This document shows, in pieces, positions 24,910-32,956 of a stretch of 64,000 bases of DNA. Under the pieces are notes generated by a model that had not been told where the DNA came from, did not search any database, and saw only the letters and a list, made by a program, of their open reading frames with translations. The translations under genes and the position numbers were made by a program. The DNA comes from QHWK01 sp035259385 (GTDB lineage: Bacteria; Acidobacteriota; Vicinamibacteria; Vicinamibacterales; CAVVIG01), in assembly GCA_035259385.1 (NCBI GenBank), contig DATFWL010000103.1, forward strand, positions 28,855-92,854, in the 5' to 3' direction. Position 1 is the first letter of the stretch, and the number at the start of each line of letters is the position of its first letter.

Positions 24910-26712
24910 ATGAGCCGCCTGGTGGTTCCGCTGCGCGTCCGCTCGACCGAACACGCCGGTCGCAAGGTGACCTGGCTCGAGTTGTTCTTCGATCTGATCT
25001 TCGTTGCCGCTGTGGCTCAAGTTGCGCAGCCGCTCCGTCACGACTACTCGTTGACGGAGCTGGCGCGCTTCACGCCCCTCTTCGTCCTGATCTGGTGGGC
25101 CTGGACCGGGCACACACTCTTCTCCACCCGCTTCGACACCGACGATGGCGTCCAGCGCGCCATGACGTTCGTCCAGATCTTCGCCGTCGCGGCGATGGCA
25201 GCCAACGCGAAGGACGCCCTGGGCAGCCGATCGTCCGCTGGATTCGCGGCCGCCTACGCCGTCGGGCGGCTGGTGCTGGTCGGCCAGTACGTCCGGGCGC
25301 GAACGGTGACGGATGCGAGGGGCCTGACGATCCGCTACATAATCGGACACGGCAGCGCCGCGGGTCTGTGGCTGGTCTCCGCCCTCGTGCCACCGCCGGC
25401 GCGCTTCTGGCTGTGGGCGCTGGCATGCGCGATCGACCTTGGCACGCCATGGCTTGCCGTGCGGCACAGCGTGGACATCCCGCCCGACGCCGCGCACCTT
25501 CCCGAGCGATTCGGTCTCTTCACGTTGATTCTGCTCGGCGAGTCGGTTGTCGCCGTCATGCAGGGCATGGAGAGCCAGGAGGACTGGACGCCGGCGGCCG
25601 CGTTGTCCGCATTCCTCGGGATGGCCGTGCCGTTTCTGATTTCGTGGTGGTATTTCGACGGCGCAGGCGGCGCGGGCGAACAACGCGTCCGGACGCGCCG
25701 CGACGCGATCCGGTTTCACATCTGGTGCTACGCGCACCTCCCGATGTACTTCGGCATCATCGTCACAGGCGTCGGCATATATCGGATCGTCACCGCGGCC
25801 TCCCGATATACTTTGACATCCCCGGAGATCGCGATCCTGACGATCGCGGCCGGCACCGTGACGCTCGCGCTCACGATTGTCGGCGCCACGTCGTCGGCAC
25901 GGTCGCGGCTGCGGGTTCCCGATGGTGGTCCCGGAAGTGCGCTCTCACGAATGTGGAGCCGGAGGCTTGTAAATCAGGAGGTAGTCGGCATGACGACGAC
26001 ACACGACTCGAATCGGCGAAGGTTCCTCGCGCGGCTGTTCGGCACGACGGCCGGCCTGACCGTGTTCGCGGCCGGACGCGCGGATGCCCAGCCCGCGGCT
26101 GCGGCAGCATCGGGGCCCGATGCGTGGATCAAGGAGGTGAAGGGCACACACCGCTGCCTGTTCGACTTCCCGCAGCACAAAGGCGGCACGCCGCTCCTGC
26201 ATATCCTCAACTACCTGAACACCTACAACGAAGCCTACAAGTCTGCGCCGGGGTCGGTCGGGGCGGTTGGCACCTTCTACAGCATCGGCAACCAGTCGAG
26301 CATCGCGCTGGGATTCAACGACGCGATGTGGGCGAAGTACGGACTGGGCGACTACCTGGGTCTGAAGGACAAGGCGGGCAAGGGGTACACGCGGAACGTC
26401 TTTCACAAGATGACCGGCGACGACGCGCACATCCTGATTCAGGCGTTCCAGACGCCGAACATCCCGGAGCTGGTCGGCGCGGTGCCGGCCATCGGCATCG
26501 AGAACCTGCAGAAGATGGGGACGAAGTTCCTGCTGTGCGCCAACGCGCTCGGCGCCTGGTGCCTCGAGCTCCAGGCACGCGGCAAGGGCAAGTCCGACGA
26601 GATCGAAAAGGATCTTCGCGCCAATCTCCTCCCCGGAGTGACTATCGTGCCGGCGATGGTGATCGCGATCGAGAAGGCCCAGGCGGCAGGCATTCGCTAC
26701 AACCGGCAGTAA
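24910..26712 (+). CDS. LtrA-like membrane protein, open in frame into a DsrE-like domain
   Basis: Residues 1-345 match bacterial low-temperature-requirement A proteins: TWLELFFDLIFVAAVAQVAQ at the start, about ten membrane segments, and LFTLILLGESVVAV. The start at 24910 follows GGAGGG; a GTG at 24892 is also possible. There is no stop before the next coding segment, so the frame continues 600 residues in all. Between the domains lie a strong Shine-Dalgarno site and the ATG at 25990, which begins a typical TAT signal. The likeliest reading is two genes with a lost stop codon or a small sequence error; a TAA occurs in another frame at 25970. A fused protein is possible but topologically odd. 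Confidence 0.75.
   Translation: MSRLVVPLRVRSTEHAGRKVTWLELFFDLIFVAAVAQVAQPLRHDYSLTELARFTPLFVLIWWAWTGHTLFSTRFDTDDGVQRAMTFVQIFAVAAMAANAKDALGSRSSAGFAAAYAVGRLVLVGQYVRARTVTDARGLTIRYIIGHGSAAGLWLVSALVPPPARFWLWALACAIDLGTPWLAVRHSVDIPPDAAHLPERFGLFTLILLGESVVAVMQGMESQEDWTPAAALSAFLGMAVPFLISWWYFDGAGGAGEQRVRTRRDAIRFHIWCYAHLPMYFGIIVTGVGIYRIVTAASRYTLTSPEIAILTIAAGTVTLALTIVGATSSARSRLRVPDGGPGSALSRMWSRRLVNQEVVGMTTTHDSNRRRFLARLFGTTAGLTVFAAGRADAQPAAAAASGPDAWIKEVKGTHRCLFDFPQHKGGTPLLHILNYLNTYNEAYKSAPGSVGAVGTFYSIGNQSSIALGFNDAMWAKYGLGDYLGLKDKAGKGYTRNVFHKMTGDDAHILIQAFQTPNIPELVGAVPAIGIENLQKMGTKFLLCANALGAWCLELQARGKGKSDEIEKDLRANLLPGVTIVPAMVIAIEKAQAAGIRYNRQ
25990..26712 (+). CDS. TAT-exported DsrE-like protein (internal start)
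   Basis: 240 residues from the ATG at 25990, preceded by AGGAGG with nine bases between. The N-terminus has a twin-arginine signal (SNRRRFLARLFG) and a hydrophobic stretch ending FAAGRADAQP. The mature part ends in a segment like DsrE/Tlp sulphur-carrier folds (GTKFLLCANALGAWCLEL with two Cys; PGVTIVPAMVIAIEKAQ). Known DsrE proteins relay sulphur or act in peripheral redox steps; the function of exported versions is unknown. It is in frame with the LtrA gene upstream, so the two annotations overlap deliberately. Confidence 0.65.
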   Translation: MTTTHDSNRRRFLARLFGTTAGLTVFAAGRADAQPAAAAASGPDAWIKEVKGTHRCLFDFPQHKGGTPLLHILNYLNTYNEAYKSAPGSVGAVGTFYSIGNQSSIALGFNDAMWAKYGLGDYLGLKDKAGKGYTRNVFHKMTGDDAHILIQAFQTPNIPELVGAVPAIGIENLQKMGTKFLLCANALGAWCLELQARGKGKSDEIEKDLRANLLPGVTIVPAMVIAIEKAQAAGIRYNRQ

Positions 26713-26751
26713 CACGGCGACGAGAACCACCAGTGGTCGCCGGCGCGAAGG

Positions 26752-28842
26752 TCAGCGGTGCGCGATCATCACGACCGCGCCCGCGCGCCGGCGAACCGCG
26801 CGGTGCGCGCGCTCGAGCGTCTCCGGATCGAGCGCCGCAAAACTCTCGTCGAGGACGAGCAGGTCGGCGCCGGAGAGGAGCGCGCGCGCCAGGAACACGC
26901 GGCTCGCTTCGCCTTCCGAGAGGCGCCAGCCCGCGTCGCCAACCTGCTGATTGAGCCCGGCCGGCATGCGCGAGAGCAGGTCGTCCAGGCCGATCTCATC
27001 GCAGACCGACTGCGCGCGCGTCAGCTGCTCCGGCGTCGGCGGCCACGAATGACCCATCAGCAGATTGAACGCCAGCGAGCCGGCGAAAATGTGGTTCTCG
27101 TGCGACTGCGGCGCGAACGCGACCCGCCGCCGCCAGCGGTCGCCGCCGAGTGACTGGCGGTCGACGCCGCCGGCGAGCAGCAGGCCCGCGTCGGGCGATC
27201 GCAGGCCGGCGAGCAGCGCGGCCAGCGTCGATTTGCCGCTGCCCGACGCGCCCTCGACCAGCACGCGGTCGCCCTCGCGAATCGCGATGCTGCATTGCCG
27301 CAGCACCGGCTCGCTGCGCCGCGCGTATCGGAACGACAGCTCGCGCGCGTCGAGCACCACGGCGTGGCGATCGCGCGCGGGGACGGACGGGGCGCCGTGC
27401 TCAACCCGCTCGGCGCCGGCGGCGAGCAACGGACGGAGATTCGTCCATGCGAGCGCCGCGCCACCAAGATCGGCGAGCCCCAGTCCGAATGCGCGGAGTG
27501 CGCGATGGGCCAGCATCACCGCGGCGATCGACAACGCCAGCGCCGACGGCTCGGCCGCCCGCACGAACGCGGGCGCGAGCGCCGCCAGCCCGACCAGCAG
27601 CCACAGCCGCGGAACCAGCGTCTGCAGCTGTGCGTCGCTCCGATCGAGAACAGCCGACCGCGCGAGATAGGCAGCCAGCAACGGGTCTTCCCCGGCATGC
27701 CACGTCTGCGGATCCTCCTGCGCTGCTCGCGTGCGGTGGCCGTGCATCCGCTCGACCAGATCCTCGGTCAGCGTCTGTCGCGCGGCCATCCATGCCGCAC
27801 GCAGGCGCTGATTGCGCGCCACCACCGCGGTCAGGATTGCGACCCACGCCGCCAGCAGCACGATATGGACGAGGCCGGCCGCGCCGAACCACAACAGTGC
27901 GCCTGCGGCGACCAGTTCGAGCGGCGCGGCGAGGGTGGCGAGCCCGCCGCCGAGCGACAACTGCTCGAGCGTTTCTGCCTCGATGACGCGCCCGAGCGTG
28001 GCGCCGATGCCCTGCCGCCGGATCGCGTCGGGATCGATGCGCACGGCGCCGGCCAGCAGCCGCTGCTTGACGAGGCCGCCGAAGATCACCGCGAGCAATT
28101 CGCCGCTGCTCCCTTTCCAGGCGCGGAAGGCCAGCGCGCCGCTCAACGTCAACGCGCAGGCTGCGAGCCACGCGGCCTCAATCCTCCCGCTGAGCGCGGC
28201 CGACGCGAGCAGCCACCACGAACCGAGCGTCAGCGCGTACTCGAGGGCGGAGGCGCAGGCGAAGGCGCACGCGGCACGACCCGCGCCGGCGTGCCGCAGC
28301 TGCTCGACGAAGCTCGATCCCGCCGATCGCCGGAGACGCCATCCCAATTGGACGGTACGCGAGCCCGCGCGTTCTCTGAGAATCGCCTGGCGCGCGCGCC
28401 CCTTTCCCGCCGGTCCGATTGCGCACGCGTCGACGAGCCTCTGGGCGTCGGCGGCGAAGGGCGCTTCGGCCGGCGCGCACAACGCGTCGCGGAGCGCGAC
28501 GAGCGGCACCGCAACCGTGCGCGAATCGGGCGTGGCCAGCTGTGCGCGCCCGCTGCGCACGTCGACCATGCCCAGGAAACGGCCGTCGGCCAGCCGCAGC
28601 AGCGCGGGCGCGGCGGTGGCGAGTTCTGGTTCGACGTCGCGCGCGCGCACGTGACACAACCTCGCATCCACCTCGAGACGCGAACAGGAGGCCTCGATCC
28701 ACTCGGCGACATCGTCTTCGGCCGCGGGCGGATCGCTCGTCGCGGCGGCGCGTGGCCCCCCGCACGCCGCAGCGAGACGTTCGATCAGCAGCGGCAGCCG
28801 CGGTTGCTCCCACGTCGCACAATCAGGAACGGCGTTCAGCAC
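26752..28842 (-). CDS. ABC exporter with fused ATPase, NHLM-type second subunit
   Basis: 696 residues from a GTG overlapping the C39 transporter stop by seven bases. An N-terminal soluble region (about 1-170) precedes a six-helix ABC membrane domain (about 180-450) and a nucleotide-binding domain. The NBD has Walker A GASGSGKST, signature LSEGEASR and Walker B DLLVLDESFAAL. It ends directly at the H-loop (VVMIAHR), which is shorter than usual; ABC ATPases normally continue 25-40 residues. No C39 domain. In NHLM (nitrile-hydratase-leader microcin) clusters, a protease-less ABC protein like this pairs with a C39-bearing one. It probably forms a heteromeric exporter with the upstream gene product. 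Confidence 0.85.
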   Translation of the reverse strand: MLNAVPDCATWEQPRLPLLIERLAAACGGPRAAATSDPPAAEDDVAEWIEASCSRLEVDARLCHVRARDVEPELATAAPALLRLADGRFLGMVDVRSGRAQLATPDSRTVAVPLVALRDALCAPAEAPFAADAQRLVDACAIGPAGKGRARQAILRERAGSRTVQLGWRLRRSAGSSFVEQLRHAGAGRAACAFACASALEYALTLGSWWLLASAALSGRIEAAWLAACALTLSGALAFRAWKGSSGELLAVIFGGLVKQRLLAGAVRIDPDAIRRQGIGATLGRVIEAETLEQLSLGGGLATLAAPLELVAAGALLWFGAAGLVHIVLLAAWVAILTAVVARNQRLRAAWMAARQTLTEDLVERMHGHRTRAAQEDPQTWHAGEDPLLAAYLARSAVLDRSDAQLQTLVPRLWLLVGLAALAPAFVRAAEPSALALSIAAVMLAHRALRAFGLGLADLGGAALAWTNLRPLLAAGAERVEHGAPSVPARDRHAVVLDARELSFRYARRSEPVLRQCSIAIREGDRVLVEGASGSGKSTLAALLAGLRSPDAGLLLAGGVDRQSLGGDRWRRRVAFAPQSHENHIFAGSLAFNLLMGHSWPPTPEQLTRAQSVCDEIGLDDLLSRMPAGLNQQVGDAGWRLSEGEASRVFLARALLSGADLLVLDESFAALDPETLERAHRAVRRRAGAVVMIAHR

Positions 28843-31478
28843 GTCATCACCTTCCCGTCGTCGATTGCCACACGATCTCGAAGGCGCCCGTCATCGAGGC
28901 GCAGGACTCGCCAGTTCGCGTCCGACCACACCTGTTCCGAGACCGCCCTCGCCGCGTCCAGCAGCTCCCGATAGTGCGAGCTCGCGCAGTGCGCGAGTTC
29001 CTGCGGCGAACCGTTCTCGACGACGCGGCCGCCGTCCATCACGAGCACACGATCGAACGACACGGTGTCCTCGATGTCGTGGGTGATGTTCAACACCGTC
29101 GCGCGCGCCCACCGGCTTCGCGCCGCGGCGAGGAACCGCTGGCGGCGCGGCCGTTCGAGGCCGCGAAACGCTTCGTCGAGGACGACCAGCCGGGTGTTCG
29201 ACCGATGGAGACCGCGGCCGATTCGGACGCGTTGTCCTTCGCCCCCCGACAGCAGGCGCCCGCTTTCTCCGAGCGCAGTCTGCATGCCGTCGGGCAGGTG
29301 TTCGACGAGCGGGATCAGTTCAGCGGCGTCGAGCACCTCGCCGATCGCGGCGGCGCCGCCGGCGGCGCCGTACTGAAGATTGTCGAGCAGCGTCCGGTTC
29401 CACAGGTGGACTTCCGGCGAAATCCACACCGTCGAGCGGCGCAGTCGCGCGAGCGCCGCGTTGTCGATCGGCCGGCCATCGACGGCGAACTCGCCGGTCG
29501 TCGGCCGGTTCCAACCCAGCACGAGTCCAGCAAGAGTCGATTTCCCCGCGCCTGAGGCGCCGACGATGGCGACGTGTTCTCCCGGCTCGATGCAGACGGT
29601 AAGGTCGGCGAGCACCGCGTGACCGCCCGCTGACACGCTGACCTGGTCCATCGTGATGCCCACACCGGTGGGCACTGCCGGTTCGACCGGCTCGGCCGCG
29701 ATGGCGGTCGCATCATCCTCGCCGCCGAGCGGCTCCGTGACGCGCAGCAGCGTGTTGCGCAGCCGTGGATACTGGCACGCCAGCGCCGCGAACTCCTGCC
29801 CGAGGCTGGGAATGCTCAAGGCCCAGTAGGCGAGCAGGAGTCCTCCGAGATCGCCGTGGACCGCGAGCCGCCGGAACAGCAGCACGATCACGAAGAACAT
29901 CGACGCGAACGACTGCAGTGTCTGCACGAACACGGCTGTCCGGCCAGCGATCCGGGCGGCGCGTCCCCATTCGGCCAGCAGTTGCTCGTGCTCGTATCCG
30001 ATCGCCCGTGCGGCGCCGTGCGCACGGACCGCGGTGGCGCCAAGCAGGGCGTCGACGAAGAACCGGTTGAGCGCGCCGGCGTGACTGCGCGCGCGCAGAT
30101 CGCGCTCCTCGAGCCAGGGCTGCGCTCCGAGCGGGACGGCCACCGCGGCGACCGCGGCCACCAGCGCCATCCCGCCGCTGCCCGGATACAGCCACGCGAT
30201 TCCGGCGACGGTGAACGCAAGCGCGCACCCGGCACGCGCGAGCGCCGTGAGCAGGCGGGGCAGATCACGGAGGCGGTGCGTCGAGTGGGCGCGCTCGGCC
30301 ATGTCCGAGAGCAGACGGCTGCGGAAGTAGGCGTCGCCGAGACGCGGGATCCTGGTCAGGAACGCGAGACGCCACGAGCCTTCGAATGCACGGCCCACAC
30401 GGAACGCGGTGCCGCTCACGATCCGATCGAGCAGCGTGCCTACGCCGAGGAACACGGCCGCAGCGCCGACCGCCCACCATCGCTGCGTGCCGGTCGCCAG
30501 CCAGCGCGTGATGTCGAACGCCGCGCGCAGCAGCAGCGCTTCGACGGTGACGAAGGCGGCGGCGAGCGCCACGGCGACCGCCGAGGCGACGTGAAACGAC
30601 GGACCGAAAGCCTGCCACGTCTGTCGAAGGGCGGCGAGCGGCGTCGGCGCGCGGTCGGTCAGCGCGCGCGCGAATTCGGGCGACAGCCGCGCGCGATCGT
30701 CGCCCGCCGCGGCCCGAACGCCGTGCACGCGCAGCAGCACCGCGCCGCGCATCACGATCTGCTCGGGATCCGACGGATGGGCGCGTGCGCTCCACCACGT
30801 CTCGGGAATCATCTCCGTCCGCTGCATCAGCTGTTCGATCACCGATCCGGAGGCAGCGCGTCGATCGAGCGCGCGTTCGCAGGCAAGGGACTCGACGAAG
30901 CGCGTGGCCGCGTCGAGCGCGGCGAGCGAGGCCGGCGACGCGTCCTCGAGCGCGCGAGCGATGAGCCGACGACGGTCATCAGCGCCGAGACCGAGCCGCC
31001 GCAATCGGCGTTCGAGCGGCTTCAGAAAGTCGGGGGTCGCAGCCCATCGGCGCCAGTCGGCGCCCGGCACCCCGTGAGCATGCACGTAGGTGTGCGCGAG
31101 GACGTCCGACGCCGTTCGCCATTGACGCCCGGTGGCGGGATCCATTACCTGGACCCACGCTCCGCACCGCCGCCAGGCCACCACGAAATGCGTCGCGCCG
31201 CCCGGCGTGATCGTCACCACCAGCGCGGGGAGCGCAGACGACTCGTCGAGCAGCAGGTGATCGACGGGCAGCATGACCTGCTCGGCGTCGAGGCCGAAGC
31301 GGTTGGCGACGTCCTCGATCTGGTCGATCGACGTGCCGTCGAGGCCGGTGAAGCACGCCTCGCGCAGGCGGCCGTAGCTGGTGGCGATGCCGAATCCGTC
31401 GAGCAGCGACTTGAGCGTCGCCGGACCGCAGTCCATCGCGGACGTCTGCACGACTTCCGGAATCAGCCAGCGGCGCAC
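28836..31478 (-). CDS. C39 peptidase-containing ABC peptide exporter
   Basis: 880 residues, GTG start one base after the HlyD gene stop. The N-terminal C39 domain is intact: Gln11, Cys17 (QTSAMDCGPATL), His97 (ATHFVVAW) and Asp113 (VMDPATG). These enzymes cleave double-glycine-type leaders during export. A long region (about 130-290) precedes the membrane domain and is larger than in typical C39 exporters. The ATPase is complete: Walker A GASGAGKST, signature LSGGEGQR, Walker B LVVLDEAFRGL, H-loop NITHD. The best candidate substrates are the three micro-peptides encoded just upstream of the HlyD gene. Confidence 0.9.
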   Translation of the reverse strand: MRRWLIPEVVQTSAMDCGPATLKSLLDGFGIATSYGRLREACFTGLDGTSIDQIEDVANRFGLDAEQVMLPVDHLLLDESSALPALVVTITPGGATHFVVAWRRCGAWVQVMDPATGRQWRTASDVLAHTYVHAHGVPGADWRRWAATPDFLKPLERRLRRLGLGADDRRRLIARALEDASPASLAALDAATRFVESLACERALDRRAASGSVIEQLMQRTEMIPETWWSARAHPSDPEQIVMRGAVLLRVHGVRAAAGDDRARLSPEFARALTDRAPTPLAALRQTWQAFGPSFHVASAVAVALAAAFVTVEALLLRAAFDITRWLATGTQRWWAVGAAAVFLGVGTLLDRIVSGTAFRVGRAFEGSWRLAFLTRIPRLGDAYFRSRLLSDMAERAHSTHRLRDLPRLLTALARAGCALAFTVAGIAWLYPGSGGMALVAAVAAVAVPLGAQPWLEERDLRARSHAGALNRFFVDALLGATAVRAHGAARAIGYEHEQLLAEWGRAARIAGRTAVFVQTLQSFASMFFVIVLLFRRLAVHGDLGGLLLAYWALSIPSLGQEFAALACQYPRLRNTLLRVTEPLGGEDDATAIAAEPVEPAVPTGVGITMDQVSVSAGGHAVLADLTVCIEPGEHVAIVGASGAGKSTLAGLVLGWNRPTTGEFAVDGRPIDNAALARLRRSTVWISPEVHLWNRTLLDNLQYGAAGGAAAIGEVLDAAELIPLVEHLPDGMQTALGESGRLLSGGEGQRVRIGRGLHRSNTRLVVLDEAFRGLERPRRQRFLAAARSRWARATVLNITHDIEDTVSFDRVLVMDGGRVVENGSPQELAHCASSHYRELLDAARAVSEQVWSDANWRVLRLDDGRLRDRVAIDDGKVMTC

Positions 31479-31479
31479 G

Positions 31480-32658
31480 TCAGTTCCCGGTCCTTTCCGC
31501 GCTGGCGGGTGCGGTCTGCAGCGCGCCGGCCGTGCGCAGCAGCAACGTCAGCGGCGTGACGCGTTCGACCGCGATCTCGACGCTCCCGGTGAGACCGTGT
31601 TCGAGCGCGATACGTGCGTTGCTTCCGGCCGCGACCGCCAGTTCGACGCGCACAGTGCCGTCCCGCACCTCGTTCGCAACTTGCGCGACCGTCGCCTCGA
31701 CCGTGCCGTATTGCGCCCACGGGAATCCGTCCAGTCGAACGCGCGCGCGCTGGCCGCGCCGGATGCGGCCGGAGGCTGCCGACGGTGAGAACTGCGCGAT
31801 GGCGACGATGGCGCCGTCGGGCACGATGAGCGCGAGCCGTTGTCCCGCCTGCACGACAGCGCCCGGCCTCAGTGCGGCGGCATCGCCGAGCCGGCCGGAC
31901 GCCGACGCTCGAACCACATGGCGGTCGGCTTCGACGCGCAGGCGGAGGAGCGCCTCCTGCGATCCGCGCCGTTCGCCCTCCAGCCGCGCGATCTGGCCGC
32001 GAATCTGATCGAGCGACGCCGCGCGATCGCGATCGCGGGCGACCTGCTCCTGCTCGATGCGGACCAGCGACAGCCGCACGCTCTCAGCGGACGCCTGCGT
32101 GCGCAGCGCGTCGGCGCGGCCCAGTTCGAAATCGTGTTCCGAGATGAGCAGCTGCACACGGAGGCGCTCCAGCCGTTCGAGCTCCTGCTGGGCGTACCCC
32201 GCGGGGGCTTCGGCCTCACGGATCCGCTCCCGCGTTTCGTCGAGCAGTGCGCGCGCCGCGCGCGCGCCTTCGTCCCGCGCCCGCTCGACGCTCGACGCCT
32301 GCGCGCGAAGCGCGGTCAGTTCAGCATCGAGCGCCATCGACTTTTCCCGCTGCTCACGCACGGACAGCTGCTCTGCGTCCGCGTCGAGGCGCAGCAACGC
32401 GTCGCCGGCGGAGACCTCCTGACCCAGCTGCATCCGCGACTCGACGACGGTGCCGGAAATCGGCGCGTCGACCGGATGCGGTGCGTGATCCACCTCGAGG
32501 CGGGCCCGATCGCTCACTTCGTACACCGTGATGTGCGCCGTCACCGCCCAGACGCCCCACGCGGCCGCGACGCTGACGGCCGTCGCCACCGCCGCCACGG
32601 CGCGGCGCGAGCGTCGCGGTTCCAGATGCTGCAGGGTGCGCGCAAACGCGGTGGCCAT
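31480..32658 (-). CDS. HlyD-family membrane fusion protein
   Basis: 392 residues from the ATG at 32658, chosen because GAGG lies seven bases upstream; the frame is open further to 32751 but would overlap the hairpin region. One membrane span (about 22-42), a short lipoyl-like half (VDAPISGTVVES), a long coiled coil (about 90-240, rich in Glu, Arg, Ala and Leu) and a returning beta-barrel (VVRASASGRL, GLTGSVEIAVE). It would bridge the ABC exporter to the outer membrane. This is the third component of the NHLM-like exporter. It lies 71 bases after the last peptide gene, separated by a strong hairpin. Confidence 0.88.
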   Translation of the reverse strand: MATAFARTLQHLEPRRSRRAVAAVATAVSVAAAWGVWAVTAHITVYEVSDRARLEVDHAPHPVDAPISGTVVESRMQLGQEVSAGDALLRLDADAEQLSVREQREKSMALDAELTALRAQASSVERARDEGARAARALLDETRERIREAEAPAGYAQQELERLERLRVQLLISEHDFELGRADALRTQASAESVRLSLVRIEQEQVARDRDRAASLDQIRGQIARLEGERRGSQEALLRLRVEADRHVVRASASGRLGDAAALRPGAVVQAGQRLALIVPDGAIVAIAQFSPSAASGRIRRGQRARVRLDGFPWAQYGTVEATVAQVANEVRDGTVRVELAVAAGSNARIALEHGLTGSVEIAVERVTPLTLLLRTAGALQTAPASAERTGN

Positions 32659-32682
32659 CTGTGTCCTCATGGGAGAACGAGG

Positions 32683-32712
32683 CCGGAGCGACCTCGTCAA
32701 CGGTCGCTCCGG
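32683..32712 (-). promoter_or_regulatory. Strong inverted repeat between peptide genes and exporter genes
   Basis: Arms CCGGAGCGACC (32683-32693) and GGTCGCTCCGG (32702-32712) pair perfectly over 11 bases with an 8-base loop. It lies between the last micro-peptide stop and the HlyD start. In the direction of transcription no good T-run follows, so it may be a partial terminator or an RNA-stability element that keeps peptide mRNA in excess over exporter mRNA. On the other strand the repeat is followed by GGGGTTTTG. Confidence 0.6.
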
Positions 32713-32729
32713 CGGGGTTTTGACTGAGG

Positions 32730-32786
32730 CTAGCCGCCAGCCTTTCGGCAAACCAGGCCGGCTTTCACGTTGGTCTTGGTCTTCAT
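32730..32786 (-). CDS. Micro-peptide 1 of the tandem set, 18 residues
   Basis: Encodes MKTKTNVKAGLVCRKAGG. The first ten residues are identical to micro-peptide 2, yet three of those ten codons differ and all three changes are synonymous, which argues for real translation. GAAGGG lies 8 bases before the ATG. The tail diverges from the IIVVC of its siblings but keeps a Cys (residue 13). The AG at 9-10 could be a C39 cleavage site, and the C-terminal AGG might be another; both are inference. It is the gene nearest the exporters. No known family could be named. Confidence 0.75.
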   Translation of the reverse strand: MKTKTNVKAGLVCRKAGG

Positions 32787-32810
32787 GGTTCGATCCCTTC
32801 TGTGTGTTGT

Positions 32811-32825
32811 GCCGGCGCAGCCGGC
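32811..32825 (-). promoter_or_regulatory. Hairpin in the spacer before micro-peptide 1
   Basis: GCCGGC, a three-base loop and GCCGGC form a six-base-pair GC stem, 25 bases before the micro-peptide 1 start. The same stem with a different loop sits before micro-peptide 2. The loop sequence differs while the stem is identical, which suggests a conserved RNA structure, perhaps for mRNA processing or stability. Confidence 0.5.
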
Positions 32826-32848
32826 GTTGATAGGCGAGCGCGGCGCGC

Positions 32849-32896
32849 TCAGCAGACGACGATGATCCCGGCCTTGACGTTGGTCTTGGTCTTCAT
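32849..32896 (-). CDS. Micro-peptide 2 of the tandem set, 15 residues
   Basis: Encodes MKTKTNVKAGIIVVC, ending in a Cys. The site GAGGGG lies 8 bases before the ATG; an upstream run of C could pair with it. A basic, Thr/Lys-rich N-half and a short hydrophobic C-half separated by AG look like a minimal leader-core precursor. If cleaved after AG, the product would be the pentapeptide IIVVC. It shares tail and stop position with micro-peptide 3 but uses a different stop codon (TGA against TAG). Confidence 0.75.
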   Translation of the reverse strand: MKTKTNVKAGIIVVC

Positions 32897-32919
32897 GATT
32901 CGATCCCCTCGGGGGTGAT

Positions 32920-32934
32920 GCCGGCAATGCCGGC
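32920..32934 (-). promoter_or_regulatory. Hairpin in the spacer before micro-peptide 2
   Basis: GCCGGC, loop of three, GCCGGC: same stem as the hairpin at 32811-32825 and at the same distance from the next start codon. Nearby, CCCC and GGGG around the ribosome site of micro-peptide 2 could form a second small stem that would hide the site. Confidence 0.5.
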
Positions 32935-32956
32935 GTTGATTGAGCCTGTCCCGCAA

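Noticed and set aside
26715..26742. Inverted repeat CGGCGAC/GTCGCCG between two convergent genes
   Set aside because: Could be a bidirectional terminator, but there is no T-run and a competing inner stem, so it was not listed as a feature.
32780..32910. GGTTCGATCCC-like sequences resembling a tRNA T-arm
   Set aside because: They are the complement of the ribosome-site/start block of the micro-peptide repeat; no acceptor, D or anticodon arms surround them.
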